The notes under the pieces were generated by a model. It searched no databases. It had not been told where the DNA came from and saw nothing but the letters and a program-made list of their open reading frames with translations. A stretch of 64,000 nt of DNA from an uncultured Actinomycetes bacterium. GTDB lineage: Bacteria > Actinomycetota > Actinomycetes > Nanopelagicales > Nanopelagicaceae. The stretch is taken from positions 103,249 through 167,248 of the forward strand of contig CAIPAI010000057.1 in assembly GCA_903863015.1 (NCBI GenBank), written 5' to 3'. This document shows, piece after piece, positions 40,199 to 50,490 of this stretch; positions within the stretch are counted from its first letter, which is position 1, and each line of letters begins with the position of its first letter. A program made the translations under genes and the position numbers.

Positions 40199-40879
40199 AT
40201 GACTCTTTCAATCAACGTTGTTGATGCATCGGGTAAGAAGGCCGGAAGTGTTGAACTTCCAGCAGAAATCTTCGATGTTCAAGTCAACATTCCATTGATC
40301 CACCAAGTCGTCGTCGCCCAACGTGCAGCTGCCCGTCAAGGAACGCACAAGGCTAAGAACCGCGGTGAAGTAAGCGGTGGTGGAAAGAAGCCTTTCGCAC
40401 AGAAGGGAACCGGTCGCGCTCGTCAGGGTTCGACTCGTTCACCTAACCAACGTCACGGTGGTGTTGCTCATGGTCCAGTGCCACGTAGCTACGCACAACG
40501 CACACCTAAGAAGATGATTGCTGGTGCACTTCGCGGCACGCTCTCTGATCGTGCACGTAACGGTCGCATCCACGTCATCTCCGAAGTTCTTGCTGGCGAT
40601 CCATCCACCAAGGCCGCTCTCGCTGCTGTAGCGCAATTTTCAGATCGTAAGCATCTGCTTGTTGTGCTCTCGCGTAACGAAGAGTCCGCCTGGCGTTCAC
40701 TTCGTAACTCTGAGCGCGTGCACCTCTTGGTTCCAGATCAACTCAACGCATACGACGTTCTCGTCAGCGATGATGTGGTTTTCTCCAAGACAGCTCTCGC
40801 AGAGTTTGTTGCCGGTCCAGCCAGTGGCAAGAGCGCAACCGCAGTTGGTCGCGCCACAAGTGAAGAGGTGTCAGCATGA
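40199..40879 (+). CDS. rplD: 50S ribosomal protein L4
   Basis: 226 residues. The extended loop [20 protein letters not shown] lines the exit tunnel beside the macrolide site and carries no insertion. In E. coli L4 regulates the S10 operon; no obvious L4 leader is visible before rpsJ here. Overlaps rplW by 4 bp. Confidence 0.96.
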   Translation: MTLSINVVDASGKKAGSVELPAEIFDVQVNIPLIHQVVVAQRAAARQGTHKAKNRGEVSGGGKKPFAQKGTGRARQGSTRSPNQRHGGVAHGPVPRSYAQRTPKKMIAGALRGTLSDRARNGRIHVISEVLAGDPSTKAALAAVAQFSDRKHLLVVLSRNEESAWRSLRNSERVHLLVPDQLNAYDVLVSDDVVFSKTALAEFVAGPASGKSATAVGRATSEEVSA

Positions 40880-41169
40880 ACGATTACCGCGACGTCCTAA
40901 TCGCTCCTGTCGTATCTGAGAAGTCATACGGCATGCTCGATGAGAACAAGTACACCTTCTTGGTTGCACCCACTGCGAACAAGACAGAAATCAAAATTGC
41001 CGTTGAAAAGATCTTCGGAGTGAAGGTCCTCAGCGTCAACACGTTGAACCGTCAAGGCAAGCGCAAGCGGACCCGAATCGGCTTTGGAAAGCGCAATGAC
41101 ACCAAGCGCGCCATCGTCTCGGTAGCTGCCGGCGACCGTATCGACATCTTCGGAGGTCCTGTCTCCTAA
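40876..41169 (+). CDS. rplW: 50S ribosomal protein L23
   Basis: 97 residues, begins [34 protein letters not shown] core and [20 protein letters not shown] follow. L23 sits at the tunnel exit and docks trigger factor and SRP. ATG overlaps the rplD TGA. Confidence 0.96.
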   Translation: MNDYRDVLIAPVVSEKSYGMLDENKYTFLVAPTANKTEIKIAVEKIFGVKVLSVNTLNRQGKRKRTRIGFGKRNDTKRAIVSVAAGDRIDIFGGPVS

Positions 41170-41201
41170 CGGAGCCAGGAACGAAAGAACAGGATTGATT
41201 C

Positions 41202-42035
41202 ATGGGTATCCGTAAATACAAGCCGACAACTCCGGGCCGTCGTGGCTCGAGCGTTGCAGACTTCGTTGAGATCACTCGCACCACCCCGGAGAAGTCGCTT
41301 GTCCGTCCGATCCACTCCAAGGGTGGTCGTAACTCGGCCGGTCGCGTTACTGCTCGTCACCAAGGTGGCGGTCACAAGCGTGCCTACCGTCTCATCGACT
41401 TCCGTCGCAATGACAAAGATGGTGTGCCAGCCAAGGTCGCTCACATTGAGTACGACCCCAACCGCACCGCGCGTATCGCTCTTCTGCACTATGCAGATGG
41501 CGAGAAGCGCTACATCATCGCGCCTAACAAGCTCGGTCAAGGCGATGCAGTAGAGAGCGGTCCAAGCGCCGATATTAAGCCTGGCAATAACTTGCCACTG
41601 CGCAATATCCCGGTCGGTACCGTGATCCACGCTATTGAACTTCGCCCAGGTGGAGGCGCCAAGATTGCGCGCTCTGCTGGCGCATCTGTTCAGCTCGTCG
41701 CTAAAGATGGTCCTTACGCACAACTGCGTATGCCCTCTGGCGAAATTCGTAACGTAGATGTTCGTTGCCGCGCCACCGTTGGTGAAGTCGGTAACGCAGA
41801 ACAGTCCAACATCAACTGGGGTAAGGCCGGCCGTATGCGTTGGAAGGGCAAGCGCCCAACCGTCCGCGGTGTTGCTATGAACCCTGTCGATCACCCACAC
41901 GGTGGTGGCGAAGGTAAGACCTCTGGTGGACGTCACCCAGTAAGCCCATGGGGACAACCAGAAGGTCGCACTCGTCGCTCCAAGTCAAGCGACAAGATGA
42001 TCGTCCGTCGTCGCAAGTCGAACAAGAAGCGCTAG
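41202..42035 (+). CDS. rplB: 50S ribosomal protein L2
   Basis: 277 residues. The C-terminal [20 protein letters not shown] contains the conserved histidine essential at the peptidyl transferase centre. Starts [17 protein letters not shown]. 32 bp after rplW and 7 bp before rpsS. Confidence 0.97.
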   Translation: MGIRKYKPTTPGRRGSSVADFVEITRTTPEKSLVRPIHSKGGRNSAGRVTARHQGGGHKRAYRLIDFRRNDKDGVPAKVAHIEYDPNRTARIALLHYADGEKRYIIAPNKLGQGDAVESGPSADIKPGNNLPLRNIPVGTVIHAIELRPGGGAKIARSAGASVQLVAKDGPYAQLRMPSGEIRNVDVRCRATVGEVGNAEQSNINWGKAGRMRWKGKRPTVRGVAMNPVDHPHGGGEGKTSGGRHPVSPWGQPEGRTRRSKSSDKMIVRRRKSNKKR

Positions 42036-42042
42036 GAGAACG

Positions 42043-42324
42043 ATGCCTCGGAGTCTTAAGAAGGGCCCCTTCGTTGATGGCCATCTCACCAAAAAGGTGG
42101 ATGTACAAAACGAAGCCGGGACTAAGAACGTCATCAAGACGTGGTCGCGTCGCTCCATGATCGTGCCGTCCATGATTGGGCACACGATCGCTGTTCACGA
42201 CGGTCGTAAGCACGTTCCAGTTTTCGTGACTGATGCAATGGTCGGTCACAAGCTTGGCGAGTTCGCACCTACGCGTACTTTCAAGGGACACGTTAAGGAT
42301 GATCGGAGGGCTAAGCGTGGCTGA
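42043..42324 (+). CDS. rpsS: 30S ribosomal protein S19
   Basis: 93 residues, [20 protein letters not shown] at the start and [15 protein letters not shown] near the end. Binds the 30S head with S13. TAGGAGAACG precedes the ATG. The last 8 bases overlap rplV. Confidence 0.97.
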   Translation: MPRSLKKGPFVDGHLTKKVDVQNEAGTKNVIKTWSRRSMIVPSMIGHTIAVHDGRKHVPVFVTDAMVGHKLGEFAPTRTFKGHVKDDRRAKRG

Positions 42325-42700
42325 CATCATCGCTCGCGCCAGCACGCGCGACGTACGCATTACTCCTATGAAGGCTCGACGCGTAGTGGACCTAGTCCGC
42401 GGCATGAAGGCCGACGAGGCTCTTGCCGTACTCAAGTTCGCTCCGCAAGCTGCCGGTGAGACCGTTTACAAGACGGTCGCCTCTGCAGTAGCCAACGCCA
42501 AGACTCTTCATGGTGTTCGCGATGCATCCGAACTTTGGATTACCGAAGCTTTCGTAGATGAAGGCGTCACGTTGAAGCGTTTCCGTCCACGTGCACAAGG
42601 ACGCGCATTTCGCATCAACAAGCGCACTTCACACATCACCGTGGTTGTCTCCGATACGAAGACGCCAGTCAAGGTCCAGAAGAGAGCAGGTGCCCACTAA
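42317..42700 (+). CDS. rplV: 50S ribosomal protein L22
   Basis: 127 residues from a GTG inside the rpsS end, with GGAGGG seven bases upstream; an ATG further upstream in the frame would lie deep in rpsS and is rejected. The beta-hairpin [20 protein letters not shown] reaches the exit tunnel. Overlaps rpsC by one base. Confidence 0.95.
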   Translation: MADIIARASTRDVRITPMKARRVVDLVRGMKADEALAVLKFAPQAAGETVYKTVASAVANAKTLHGVRDASELWITEAFVDEGVTLKRFRPRAQGRAFRINKRTSHITVVVSDTKTPVKVQKRAGAH

Positions 42701-43521
42701 TGGGTCAAAAAGTTAACCCGCATGGCTTCCGCCTTGGTATTACCACTGAGTTCAAGTCGCGTTGGTACGCAGACAAGCTCTACAAGGATTACGTCAAAGA
42801 AGATGTTGCAATTCGTCGCATGATGACGAAGGGCATGGAGCGCGCTGGTATCTCTCGTGTAGAGATCGAGCGCACCCGCGATCGCGTTCGCATCGACATC
42901 CACACTGCACGTCCTGGAATTGTCATTGGTCGTCGTGGCCAAGAAGCAGATCGCATTCGTACGGATCTTGAGAAGATGACGGGCAAGCAAGTTCAGCTCA
43001 ACATCCTCGAAGTGAAGCACCCAGAGATCGATGCGCAACTCGTTGCACAAGGTGTAGCCGAGCAGCTTTCGAGCCGTGTTTCTTTCCGTCGCGCAATGCG
43101 TAAGTCGATGCAGACCGCTTTGAAGTCGGGCGCCAAGGGCATCCGAATCAACTGCTCTGGTCGTCTTGGTGGTGCCGAAATGAGCCGCTCTGAGTTCTAC
43201 CGCGAAGGTCGCGTACCTTTGCACACCCTCCGCGCCGATATTGATTACGGCTTCTACGAAGCAGCAACCACTTTCGGTCGTATCGGTGTAAAGGTCTGGA
43301 TCTACAAGGGCGACATCATTGCTAGCCGTAGCGAGCGCGCAGCGTCTGCACTTGCAGCAGCTCGTGCACCTAAGCCTCGTCCCGCTGCTCGTGCACCTCG
43401 TGCACCGCGCGGTGAGGTCACCGTTTCGAACCCTAATCCAGCTCCAGTAGCAGCTGCTCCTGTAGCGGTCGAGGCTCCTGCCGAAGCAGTCGTCACCGAC
43501 ACCACCAACGGGGAGGCGTAA
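42700..43521 (+). CDS. rpsC: 30S ribosomal protein S3
   Basis: 273 residues, longer than the about 230 of E. coli. The KH domain has [15 protein letters not shown] and the C-terminal S3 domain [20 protein letters not shown]. Residues after about 210 form an Ala/Pro/Arg-rich then acidic tail, a common actinobacterial extension. S3 lines the mRNA entry channel. Confidence 0.96.
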   Translation: MGQKVNPHGFRLGITTEFKSRWYADKLYKDYVKEDVAIRRMMTKGMERAGISRVEIERTRDRVRIDIHTARPGIVIGRRGQEADRIRTDLEKMTGKQVQLNILEVKHPEIDAQLVAQGVAEQLSSRVSFRRAMRKSMQTALKSGAKGIRINCSGRLGGAEMSRSEFYREGRVPLHTLRADIDYGFYEAATTFGRIGVKVWIYKGDIIASRSERAASALAAARAPKPRPAARAPRAPRGEVTVSNPNPAPVAAAPVAVEAPAEAVVTDTTNGEA

Positions 43522-43524
43522 CCG

Positions 43525-43938
43525 ATGCTCATTCCACGTAAGGTGCGCCACCGCAAGCAACACCACCCCAGTCGGAGTGGTGCTGCCAAGGGCGGAACCG
43601 CAGTGACCTTTGGTGACTTCGGTATTCAAGCTCTTGAAAACTCATATGTAACGAACCGCCAAATTGAAGCGGCTCGTATTGCAATGACACGTCACATCAA
43701 GCGTGGTGGAAAGGTCTGGATCAATATTTTCCCTGACCGTCCCATCACCAAGAAGCCTGCAGAAACCCGCATGGGTTCCGGTAAGGGTTCTCCTGAATGG
43801 TGGGTAGCTAACGTCAAGGTTGGCCGTGTGATGTTTGAACTTTCAGGCGTAACTGAGGAAGTGGCACGTGAGGCAATGACTCGCGCGATTCACAAACTTC
43901 CAATGAAGTGCCGTGTTGTACGACGCGAGGAGGCATAA
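43525..43938 (+). CDS. rplP: 50S ribosomal protein L16
   Basis: 137 residues, starts [39 protein letters not shown] and [19 protein letters not shown] are signature regions next to the A-site tRNA elbow. GGGGAGGCG upstream of the ATG lies in rpsC. Confidence 0.97.
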   Translation: MLIPRKVRHRKQHHPSRSGAAKGGTAVTFGDFGIQALENSYVTNRQIEAARIAMTRHIKRGGKVWINIFPDRPITKKPAETRMGSGKGSPEWWVANVKVGRVMFELSGVTEEVAREAMTRAIHKLPMKCRVVRREEA

Positions 43939-44151
43939 ATGGCAATCACCGTGAATGAACTTCGCGGCCTTGAGGTCGATGAGTTGGCAACAAAGCTCAA
44001 GGAAGCAAAGGAAGAACTCTTCAACCTTCGCTTTCAAGCAGCTACTGGCCAACTTGAAAACCATGGCCGTCTCAATGCGGTTCGCAAAGAGATCGCTCGT
44101 ATCTACACAATCATGCGAGAGCGTGAACTTGGAATTGGTGGTGCTGCATGA
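43939..44151 (+). CDS. rpmC: 50S ribosomal protein L29
   Basis: 70 residues, two antiparallel helices: [20 protein letters not shown] and [19 protein letters not shown] with the [14 protein letters not shown] turn. Begins immediately after the rplP stop, with GAGGAGG as the ribosome binding site inside rplP. Overlaps rpsQ by 4 bp. Confidence 0.95.
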   Translation: MAITVNELRGLEVDELATKLKEAKEELFNLRFQAATGQLENHGRLNAVRKEIARIYTIMRERELGIGGAA

Positions 44152-44429
44152 GTAACTCAACCGTAGACACAAATGTCGAGCGCGGCTTCCGTAAGACGCG
44201 CGAAGGCACTGTCGTCAGCGACAAGATGGATAAGACCATCGTCGTCGCAGTAGAGGATCGCGTTAAGCACCCTCTTTACGGCAAGGTCATGCGCCGCACT
44301 AACAAGCTCAAAGCCCACGATGAGAACAACGCCTGTGGTGTTGGCGATCGCGTGCTAATCATGGAAACTCGTCCGCTCTCGGCAACGAAGCGCTGGCGTG
44401 TAGTCGAAATCCTCGAAAAGGCCAAGTAA
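44148..44429 (+). CDS. rpsQ: 30S ribosomal protein S17
   Basis: 93 residues with a short N-terminal extension. Core: [37 protein letters not shown] and [22 protein letters not shown]-fold primary 16S binder. ATG overlaps the rpmC TGA. Confidence 0.96.
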   Translation: MSNSTVDTNVERGFRKTREGTVVSDKMDKTIVVAVEDRVKHPLYGKVMRRTNKLKAHDENNACGVGDRVLIMETRPLSATKRWRVVEILEKAK

Positions 44430-44449
44430 GTCCCGATAAGGAGTACGAA

Positions 44450-44818
44450 GTGATTCAACAAGAGTCGCGACTACGCGTCGCTGACAACACAGGTGCAAAG
44501 GAACTCCTTTGCATCCGCGTGTTGGGCGGTTCGTCGCGCCGTTACGCAGGTATCGGCGATGTCATCGTATGTAGCGTCAAGGATGCAATTCCTGGCGGGC
44601 AGGTCAAGAAGGGTGACGTCGTAAAAGCCGTCGTCGTACGCACCGTCAAGGAGCGTCGTCGTCCAGATGGCTCTTACATCAAATTCGATGAGAACGCTGC
44701 CGTCATCTTGAAGGCAGACGGGGAGCCACGTGGCACCCGTATCTTCGGACCAGTTGGTCGCGAGCTTCGCGACAAGCGCTACATGAAGATCATCTCGCTC
44801 GCACCGGAGGTGCTCTAA
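44450..44818 (+). CDS. rplN: 50S ribosomal protein L14
   Basis: 122 residues from a GTG with AAGGAG upstream, starting [40 protein letters not shown] near the end is diagnostic. Lies at the subunit interface. 2 bp before rplX. Confidence 0.97.
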   Translation: MIQQESRLRVADNTGAKELLCIRVLGGSSRRYAGIGDVIVCSVKDAIPGGQVKKGDVVKAVVVRTVKERRRPDGSYIKFDENAAVILKADGEPRGTRIFGPVGRELRDKRYMKIISLAPEVL

Positions 44819-44820
44819 AC

Positions 44821-45141
44821 ATGGCAAAGATTAAGAAGGGCGATACCGTTCAAGTCATCACTGGCAAGGACAAGGGCGCCAAGGGCAAAGTTATTCACGT
44901 CTACCGAGAGACCGACAAAGTTCTCGTTGAAGGCGTCAATCGAATCACGAAGCACACCAAGATTGGTGAAGGCATCCGTGGTACGCAGACCGGTGGCATC
45001 ATCACGCAAGAGGCCCCGATCCACGTCTCCAATGTCATGCTCGTAGATTCAGATACCGGCAAGGCAACGCGCGTCGGCTTCCGTCAGGATGAAGAGGGCA
45101 AGAACGTCCGAATCTCCAAGAGCACTGGTAAGGACCTCTAA
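44821..45141 (+). CDS. rplX: 50S ribosomal protein L24
   Basis: 106 residues with a KOW motif [20 protein letters not shown] at the N-terminus. [19 protein letters not shown] ends the protein. One of the assembly initiators of the 50S subunit. GGAGGTGC is the ribosome binding site, inside rplN. Confidence 0.96.
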   Translation: MAKIKKGDTVQVITGKDKGAKGKVIHVYRETDKVLVEGVNRITKHTKIGEGIRGTQTGGIITQEAPIHVSNVMLVDSDTGKATRVGFRQDEEGKNVRISKSTGKDL

Positions 45142-45143
45142 TC

Positions 45144-45701
45144 ATGACCACTACTTCCATGCCTCGCATGAAGGAGCGCTACCGCGCCGAAATCATGCCC
45201 GCGCTTCAAGGTCAATTTGCTTACGGAAACGTGATGCAGGTTCCTGGCCTCACCAAGATCGTGGTCAACATGGGTGTCGGCGAAGCCGCTAAAGATGCCA
45301 AGTTGATCGAAGGCGCAATCCGCGACCTCGCAGCGATCACTGGTCAAAAGCCTCAGGTCACTCGCTCACGTAAGTCAATCGCACAGTTCAAGCTTCGCGA
45401 GAACATGCCGATTGGTGCGCACGTCACTCTTCGTGGCGATCGTATGTGGGAGTTTCTTGATCGCCTCCTCTCCATCTCGCTTCCTCGTATCCGCGACTTC
45501 CGCGGGCTCTCGGCTAAGCAATTCGATGGGCACGGCAATTACACCTTTGGTTTGACGGAGCAGGTTGTATTCCCTGAGATCGATCAAGACAAAATTGATC
45601 GTCCTCGCGGAATGGACATCACCGTCGTCACCACGGCAACGACTGATGAAGAAGGGCGTGCGCTTCTGCGTCTGCTCGGCTTCCCGTTTAAGGAGATGTG
45701 A
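45144..45701 (+). CDS. rplE: 50S ribosomal protein L5
   Basis: 185 residues. [20 protein letters not shown] and [20 protein letters not shown] are conserved, and [20 protein letters not shown] ends the fold. Binds 5S rRNA and contacts P-site tRNA. One base separates it from rpsN. Confidence 0.97.
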   Translation: MTTTSMPRMKERYRAEIMPALQGQFAYGNVMQVPGLTKIVVNMGVGEAAKDAKLIEGAIRDLAAITGQKPQVTRSRKSIAQFKLRENMPIGAHVTLRGDRMWEFLDRLLSISLPRIRDFRGLSAKQFDGHGNYTFGLTEQVVFPEIDQDKIDRPRGMDITVVTTATTDEEGRALLRLLGFPFKEM

Positions 45702-45702
45702 G

Positions 45703-45888
45703 ATGGCTAAAACATCACTCAAGGTAAAAGCTGCTCGTACCCCGAAGTTCAAGGTGCGCGGCTATACCCGTTGCCAACGTTGTGGACGTCCACGTGCCGT
45801 CTACCAAAAGTTTGGTCTATGCCGTGTGTGCTTCCGTGAGATGGCACATGCTGGTGAACTCCCAGGTATTACAAAAGCAAGCTGGTAA
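45703..45888 (+). CDS. rpsN: 30S ribosomal protein S14, zinc-binding type Z
   Basis: 61 residues. [11 protein letters not shown] and [10 protein letters not shown] give four zinc-ligand cysteines, marking the short C+ type. ATG at 45703 is preceded by AAGGAG overlapping the rplE stop. It lies between rplE and rpsH, the standard spc position. Confidence 0.96.
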   Translation: MAKTSLKVKAARTPKFKVRGYTRCQRCGRPRAVYQKFGLCRVCFREMAHAGELPGITKASW

Positions 45889-45954
45889 ACCCACTACGCG
45901 GCAGGTCCATTGCGAGATTCGCAGCGGATACCACCACGAGAAAGGCCGAATACC

Positions 45955-46347
45955 ATGACAATGACCGATCCGATCGCAGACATGTTGACTCGTCTGCGCA
46001 ATGCGAACAGCGCTTACCACGACACGGTTGCAATGCCGACGTCGAAGACTAAGCAAAACATCGCCGTCATCCTCCAGAAGGAGGGTTACATCGCCGGCTT
46101 CAAAGTAGACGCTGCAACTCGCACACTCACTATCGACCTTAAGTTCGGTCCAAACCGCGAGCGTTCGATCGCTGGTCTACGCCGCGTGAGCAAGCCCGGC
46201 CTTCGCGTTTACGCAAAGTCGACTGCGCTTCCTAAGGTGCTCGGTGGCCTTGGTGTTGCAATCATTTCCACATCGTCTGGCTTGCTGACTGATAAGCAAG
46301 CCAATAAGCAAGGTGTAGGCGGAGAAGTTCTCGCCTACGTCTGGTAG
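45955..46347 (+). CDS. rpsH: 30S ribosomal protein S8
   Basis: 130 residues. ATG at 45955 gives [18 protein letters not shown], the family start, with GAGAAAGG upstream; an ATG at 45910 is in frame but adds 15 unrelated residues. [20 protein letters not shown] and [10 protein letters not shown] end the protein. Key binder of 16S helix 21. Confidence 0.95.
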   Translation: MTMTDPIADMLTRLRNANSAYHDTVAMPTSKTKQNIAVILQKEGYIAGFKVDAATRTLTIDLKFGPNRERSIAGLRRVSKPGLRVYAKSTALPKVLGGLGVAIISTSSGLLTDKQANKQGVGGEVLAYVW

Positions 46348-46356
46348 GAGGAAACC

Positions 46357-46899
46357 ATGTCACGTATTGGTCGTCTCCCTATCCCAGTGCCTGCGGGCGT
46401 TGAGGTCACCATTAGCGGAGCGCATGTCACTGTAAAGGGCCCTAAGGGAACTCTTTCACACACGCTTGCTGAGCCCATCGCGATTGCAAAGCAAGACGAT
46501 GGCACTCTCTTGGTTACACGTCCCAACGACGAGCGTCTTCCTAAAGCTCTTCATGGTCTCTCGCGCACTCTTGTGGCCAACATGGTTCAAGGTGTTACCG
46601 AGGGCTACACCAAGTCGATGGAAATCGTCGGCGTGGGTTACCGCGTAGCCCCTAAGGGCAATGACCTTGAGTTTGCTCTTGGTTTTAGCCACCCAGTGAT
46701 CATCCCTGCACCAGAAGGAATTTCATTTGCTGTTGAATCACCCACCAAATTCTCGGTGAGTGGTATCGACAAGCAACAGGTCGGCGAAATCTCTGCCAAC
46801 ATCCGCAAACTTCGTAAGCCTGATCCTTACAAGGGCAAGGGCATCCGTTACCTCGGCGAGACTATTCGTCGCAAGCAAGGAAAGGCGGGTAAGAAGTAA
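46357..46899 (+). CDS. rplF: 50S ribosomal protein L6
   Basis: 180 residues, starts [38 protein letters not shown] and [20 protein letters not shown] are diagnostic. Near the sarcin-ricin loop. AGGAGG precedes the ATG. One-base overlap with rplR. Confidence 0.97.
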   Translation: MSRIGRLPIPVPAGVEVTISGAHVTVKGPKGTLSHTLAEPIAIAKQDDGTLLVTRPNDERLPKALHGLSRTLVANMVQGVTEGYTKSMEIVGVGYRVAPKGNDLEFALGFSHPVIIPAPEGISFAVESPTKFSVSGIDKQQVGEISANIRKLRKPDPYKGKGIRYLGETIRRKQGKAGKK

Positions 46900-47276
46900 T
46901 GTCGATCGGCGTAAAGGTTGTTAAGGGCTCCGCACAGAATGCGCGTGCCCGACGTCACTTCCGTGTTCGTAAGAACGTGAGCGGTACTTCACTGCGTCCA
47001 CGTCTTGTCGTATCACGTTCGGCCCGTCACCTCATGGTCCAAGTTGTCGATGACACCATTGGCCAAACACTGGCATCTGCCTCCACGATGGAGAGCGCTC
47101 TTCGTAGCGCTACTGGCGATAAAACTTCTAAGGCTCGTGCGGTAGGTCAGCTTGTAGCTGATCGCGCAAAAGCTGCGGGCGTTGCTCAGGTCGTCTTTGA
47201 TCGTGGTGGCAATCGCTACCACGGCCGTATTGCTGCTCTTGCAGAGGGCGCTCGCGAGAATGGACTGGACTTCTAA
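46899..47276 (+). CDS. rplR: 50S ribosomal protein L18
   Basis: 125 residues. [20 protein letters not shown] (basic 5S rRNA-binding part) and [20 protein letters not shown] are conserved. Forms the 5S particle with L5 and L25-type proteins. Overlaps rplF and rpsE by one base each. Confidence 0.96.
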   Translation: MSIGVKVVKGSAQNARARRHFRVRKNVSGTSLRPRLVVSRSARHLMVQVVDDTIGQTLASASTMESALRSATGDKTSKARAVGQLVADRAKAAGVAQVVFDRGGNRYHGRIAALAEGARENGLDF

Positions 47277-47881
47277 TGACCACACGTGAGACTGACAACG
47301 GAGCTAAGGGTCGCGGCGAACGTCGCGATCGTCGCGATCGTCGCGATGGTGGCCCACAAGCCGAGAAGAGCAATTACATCGAGCGCGTGGTCTTCATCAA
47401 CCGCGTAGCAAAGGTAGTCAAGGGTGGCCGTCGCTTCTCCTTCACCGCACTCGTCGTTGTAGGCGATGGCGAAGGCATGGTGGGCGTGGGCTACGGCAAG
47501 GCTAAAGAAGTTCCACAAGCAATTGCCAAGGGCGTTGAAGAAGCGAAGCGTTCTTTCTTCAAAGTTCCACGCATTCAAGCAACGATCCCGCACCCAGTGC
47601 AGGGCGAAGCTGCTGCCGGTGTAGTACTTCTCAAGCCAGCTAGCCCAGGTACCGGAGTTATCGCTGGTGGACCAGTCCGCGCTGTACTCGAGTGCGCTGG
47701 CATCCACGATGTACTCAGCAAGTCACTTGGATCTAATAATGCAATCAACATCGTGCACGCAACAGTTGCTGCACTCAAGATGCTTGAGCAACCAGAAGCG
47801 ATTGCTGCTCGTCGCGGTCTTCCTTTGGAAGATGTCGCACCAGCCGCTCTTCTTCGTGCTCGCGCAGGAGTAGGTGCGTAA
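47276..47881 (+). CDS. rpsE: 30S ribosomal protein S5
   Basis: 201 residues, about 30 longer than E. coli S5 owing to an N-terminal charged extension that contains [11 protein letters not shown], written by 9-bp tandem units (gtcgcgatc, about 47322-47348). The core has [20 protein letters not shown], the [14 protein letters not shown] loop and [20 protein letters not shown]. Functions in decoding fidelity and mRNA entry. Confidence 0.96.
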   Translation: MTTRETDNGAKGRGERRDRRDRRDGGPQAEKSNYIERVVFINRVAKVVKGGRRFSFTALVVVGDGEGMVGVGYGKAKEVPQAIAKGVEEAKRSFFKVPRIQATIPHPVQGEAAAGVVLLKPASPGTGVIAGGPVRAVLECAGIHDVLSKSLGSNNAINIVHATVAALKMLEQPEAIAARRGLPLEDVAPAALLRARAGVGA

Positions 47882-48063
47882 TGGGACGCCTTAAGGTCAC
47901 ACAACATAAGTCGAAGATCGGCGGACGTCCGGAGCATCGTGAGACGCTTCGCTCGCTCGGTCTGAAGCGCATTGGCGACATTGTCGTCAAAGAAGATCGT
48001 CCGGAGATTCGTGGCATGGTTCATGCTGTACGCCATCTCGTTACCGTAGAAGAGGTGGAGTAA
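47881..48063 (+). CDS. rpmD: 50S ribosomal protein L30
   Basis: 60 residues: [20 protein letters not shown] then [20 protein letters not shown], the normal short bacterial form. Overlaps rpsE and rplO by one base each, so translation is coupled along rplF to rplO. Confidence 0.96.
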   Translation: MGRLKVTQHKSKIGGRPEHRETLRSLGLKRIGDIVVKEDRPEIRGMVHAVRHLVTVEEVE

Positions 48064-48503
48064 TGACTCTCAAAATGCATCATCTTCGTCCTGCCCCCGG
48101 TGCCAAGAAGGCCAAGACTCGTAAGGGTCGCGGTGAGGCATCAAAGGGTAAGACTGCTGGCCGCGGTACCAAGGGAACCAAGGCTCGTTACCAAGTTCCA
48201 GCACGCTTTGAGGGTGGCCAAATGCCGCTCCACATGCGCTTGCCTAAACTTCGTGGCTTCACTAACCCATTCCGCGTTGAGTACCAAGTAGTCAACGTAG
48301 AGACCATTGCGATCCTCTTCCCAGCAGGTGGCGCCATCTCGGTTGCTGACTTGGTGAGCAAGGGCGCTGTTCGCGAAGGCGAAAAGGTCAAGATTCTTGG
48401 CGATGGAGAGATTGCAGTCAAAGTAAACGTGACTGCTCATAAGTTTTCGACCTCAGCTACAGAGAAGATCACTGCTGCTGGCGGTACGGTTACTACTCTC
48501 TAG
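48063..48503 (+). CDS. rplO: 50S ribosomal protein L15
   Basis: 146 residues. Gly/Lys-rich N-terminal arm [20 protein letters not shown] and globular end [20 protein letters not shown]. Late 50S assembly protein. 39 bp precede secY. Confidence 0.96.
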   Translation: MTLKMHHLRPAPGAKKAKTRKGRGEASKGKTAGRGTKGTKARYQVPARFEGGQMPLHMRLPKLRGFTNPFRVEYQVVNVETIAILFPAGGAISVADLVSKGAVREGEKVKILGDGEIAVKVNVTAHKFSTSATEKITAAGGTVTTL

Positions 48504-48542
48504 TCATTAACTCACAGGATTACCAAGGCATAGGAGGACGTC

Positions 48543-49838
48543 GTGCTCGCAGCGTTTGGAAAGGCGTTTAAAACGCCAGACCTACGTCGAAAGATCCTCT
48601 TTACTTTGGGGATCATGGCGCTCTTCCGCTTTGGTTCGATCATTCCTACCCCTGGCGTTTCTTATAAGAACGTCCAAACCTGTATTGATCAGGTCCAAGG
48701 GCAAGGCTTGTTCAACTTGGTCAACCTTTTCAGTGGTGGCGCATTGCTCCACCTTTCAGTCTTTGCGCTCGGCATCATGCCTTACATCACGAGCAGCATC
48801 ATTGTGCAGCTCTTGACGGTTGTTATTCCACGCTTTGAAGCATTAAAGCAAGAGGGACAATCAGGCACCGCCAAGCTTACGCAGTACACCCGTTACCTCA
48901 CGATCGGCCTTGGAATCTTGCAAGCAACGGGCCTCATCGCAGTTGCTCGCACACCAGGCAATCTCTTCCGCAGTTGCAATCTGGCAATCATTCCTGATGC
49001 ATCGTGGCAACGAATTGCCACCATGGTCTTTGTTATGACCGCCGGAACTGCAGTAATCATGTGGCTCGGCGAATTGATCACTGATCGCGGTATCGGTAAC
49101 GGTATGTCGATTTTGATCTTCACTTCGATTGCCGCTGGTTTCCCTGGTCAACTCTGGAGCATCAAGGTGCAAAAGGGATGGCCAGTATTCCTCTTCGTCT
49201 TGGCTGTTGGTGTTGTCATCGTTGCTGCGGTGGTATTCGTCGAGAATGCCCAGCGTCGTATCCCGGTTCAATACGCAAAGCGTATGGTCGGTCGTCAGAT
49301 GTACGGCGGAACCAGCACCTACATTCCGATCAAGGTGAATCAAGCCGGCGTTATTCCGGTCATCTTCGCATCATCGTTGCTTTACATTCCGAACCTGATC
49401 GTCAACCTCACGGCGAGCACGGCACCTTGGGCCACCTTCATTACGAAGTTCTTTGTCCGCGGTGACCACTGGTCATACATGTTGGCTTACTTCCTGCTCA
49501 TCATTTTCTTCACTTACTTCTACGTCTCGATTACTTTTAACCCTGACGAAGTGGCCGAGAATATGAAGAAGTACGGTGGGTTTATTCCAGGTATTCGCGC
49601 TGGACGTCCCACCTCTGAGTACTTGGCTTACATCCTTTCGCGTATCACTGCTCCCGGAGCGCTCTACCTTGGCTTCGTGGCTTTGATCCCGATCATCGCA
49701 CTCTCGCTCTTTGGGGCTACGCAGAACTTCCCATTCGGTGGTACTGCCATCCTCATCGTCGTCGGTGTGGGTCTTGATACTGCCAAGCAGATTGAAAGCC
49801 AACTCCAACAGCGCTCCTACGAAGGATTCCTTCGCTAA
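48543..49838 (+). CDS. secY: Preprotein translocase channel subunit SecY
   Basis: 431 residues from a GTG with TAGGAGG upstream. Ten hydrophobic segments can be drawn; plug region follows TM1, GIMPYITSSIIVQLL is the TM2 hallmark, and the cytosolic loop ARR-type region QRRIPVQYAKRMVGRQMYGG precedes TM7. Works with the SecE encoded upstream. ATG of adk overlaps its TAA by one base. Confidence 0.97.
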   Translation: MLAAFGKAFKTPDLRRKILFTLGIMALFRFGSIIPTPGVSYKNVQTCIDQVQGQGLFNLVNLFSGGALLHLSVFALGIMPYITSSIIVQLLTVVIPRFEALKQEGQSGTAKLTQYTRYLTIGLGILQATGLIAVARTPGNLFRSCNLAIIPDASWQRIATMVFVMTAGTAVIMWLGELITDRGIGNGMSILIFTSIAAGFPGQLWSIKVQKGWPVFLFVLAVGVVIVAAVVFVENAQRRIPVQYAKRMVGRQMYGGTSTYIPIKVNQAGVIPVIFASSLLYIPNLIVNLTASTAPWATFITKFFVRGDHWSYMLAYFLLIIFFTYFYVSITFNPDEVAENMKKYGGFIPGIRAGRPTSEYLAYILSRITAPGALYLGFVALIPIIALSLFGATQNFPFGGTAILIVVGVGLDTAKQIESQLQQRSYEGFLR

Positions 49839-50488
49839 TGCGCCTCATCCTGGTGGGTCCGCCGGGCGCTGGTAAAGGAACGCAAGCACAATTCCTCGCC
49901 GAGCACTTTGCTATTCCGCATATCTCTACAGGCGATATTTTTCGTGCAAACCTTAAGTCTGGAACACCGCTTGGCGTCGAAGCCAAGGGCTACATGGATA
50001 AAGGTGAGCTCGTCCCTGATTCAGTAACGAACGCGATGGTCGCTGATCGCCTCACACATGCAGATACCAAGAATGGCTTCCTGCTCGATGGTTTTCCACG
50101 CAACGTGGTGCAATCAGAAGTACTTGCTGAAATCGTTGAAAAAGCTGGTACTCCGATTGATGCCGCACTCGAACTCACGGTCGATGAAAATGAAATCATC
50201 CGACGCCTCTCTGGCCGCCGCGTGTGCCGCAACTGCGGTCGCATTTGGCACATTGATTCAGATCCCACTCAAGACGCAGCCGTATGTGATGGTTGTGGTG
50301 GAGAAATTTATCAGCGTGATGACGACAAGGAAGAAGTAATTGCTCGTCGCCTCGAGGTCTATCGCGAACAAACTGAACCGATTATTAATTTCTATCGCAC
50401 TCGTTCACTTTTAGTTTCAATTAGCGCAATGGGGGCTGTTGAGGAAGTAACAAGCCGAGCTATTTCTGCCCTGCTTGCCCATCGCTAA
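49838..50488 (+). CDS. adk: Adenylate kinase
   Basis: 216 residues. P-loop GPPGAGKGTQA (about 7-17), DGFPRN for AMP binding, and a LID with CRNCG and CDGCG, i.e. the four-cysteine zinc LID form. Interconverts ATP + AMP and 2 ADP. Overlaps secY and precedes map by 2 bp. Confidence 0.97.
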   Translation: MRLILVGPPGAGKGTQAQFLAEHFAIPHISTGDIFRANLKSGTPLGVEAKGYMDKGELVPDSVTNAMVADRLTHADTKNGFLLDGFPRNVVQSEVLAEIVEKAGTPIDAALELTVDENEIIRRLSGRRVCRNCGRIWHIDSDPTQDAAVCDGCGGEIYQRDDDKEEVIARRLEVYREQTEPIINFYRTRSLLVSISAMGAVEEVTSRAISALLAHR

Positions 50489-50490
50489 TC

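Noticed and set aside
41166..41957. Minus-strand 263-codon open frame opposite rplB
   Set aside because: No recognisable family; shadow of the rplB codon pattern.
42697..43629. Minus-strand 310-codon open frame opposite rpsC/rplP
   Set aside because: Lies fully opposite conserved ribosomal genes, shows no domain, and arises from codon bias on the other strand.
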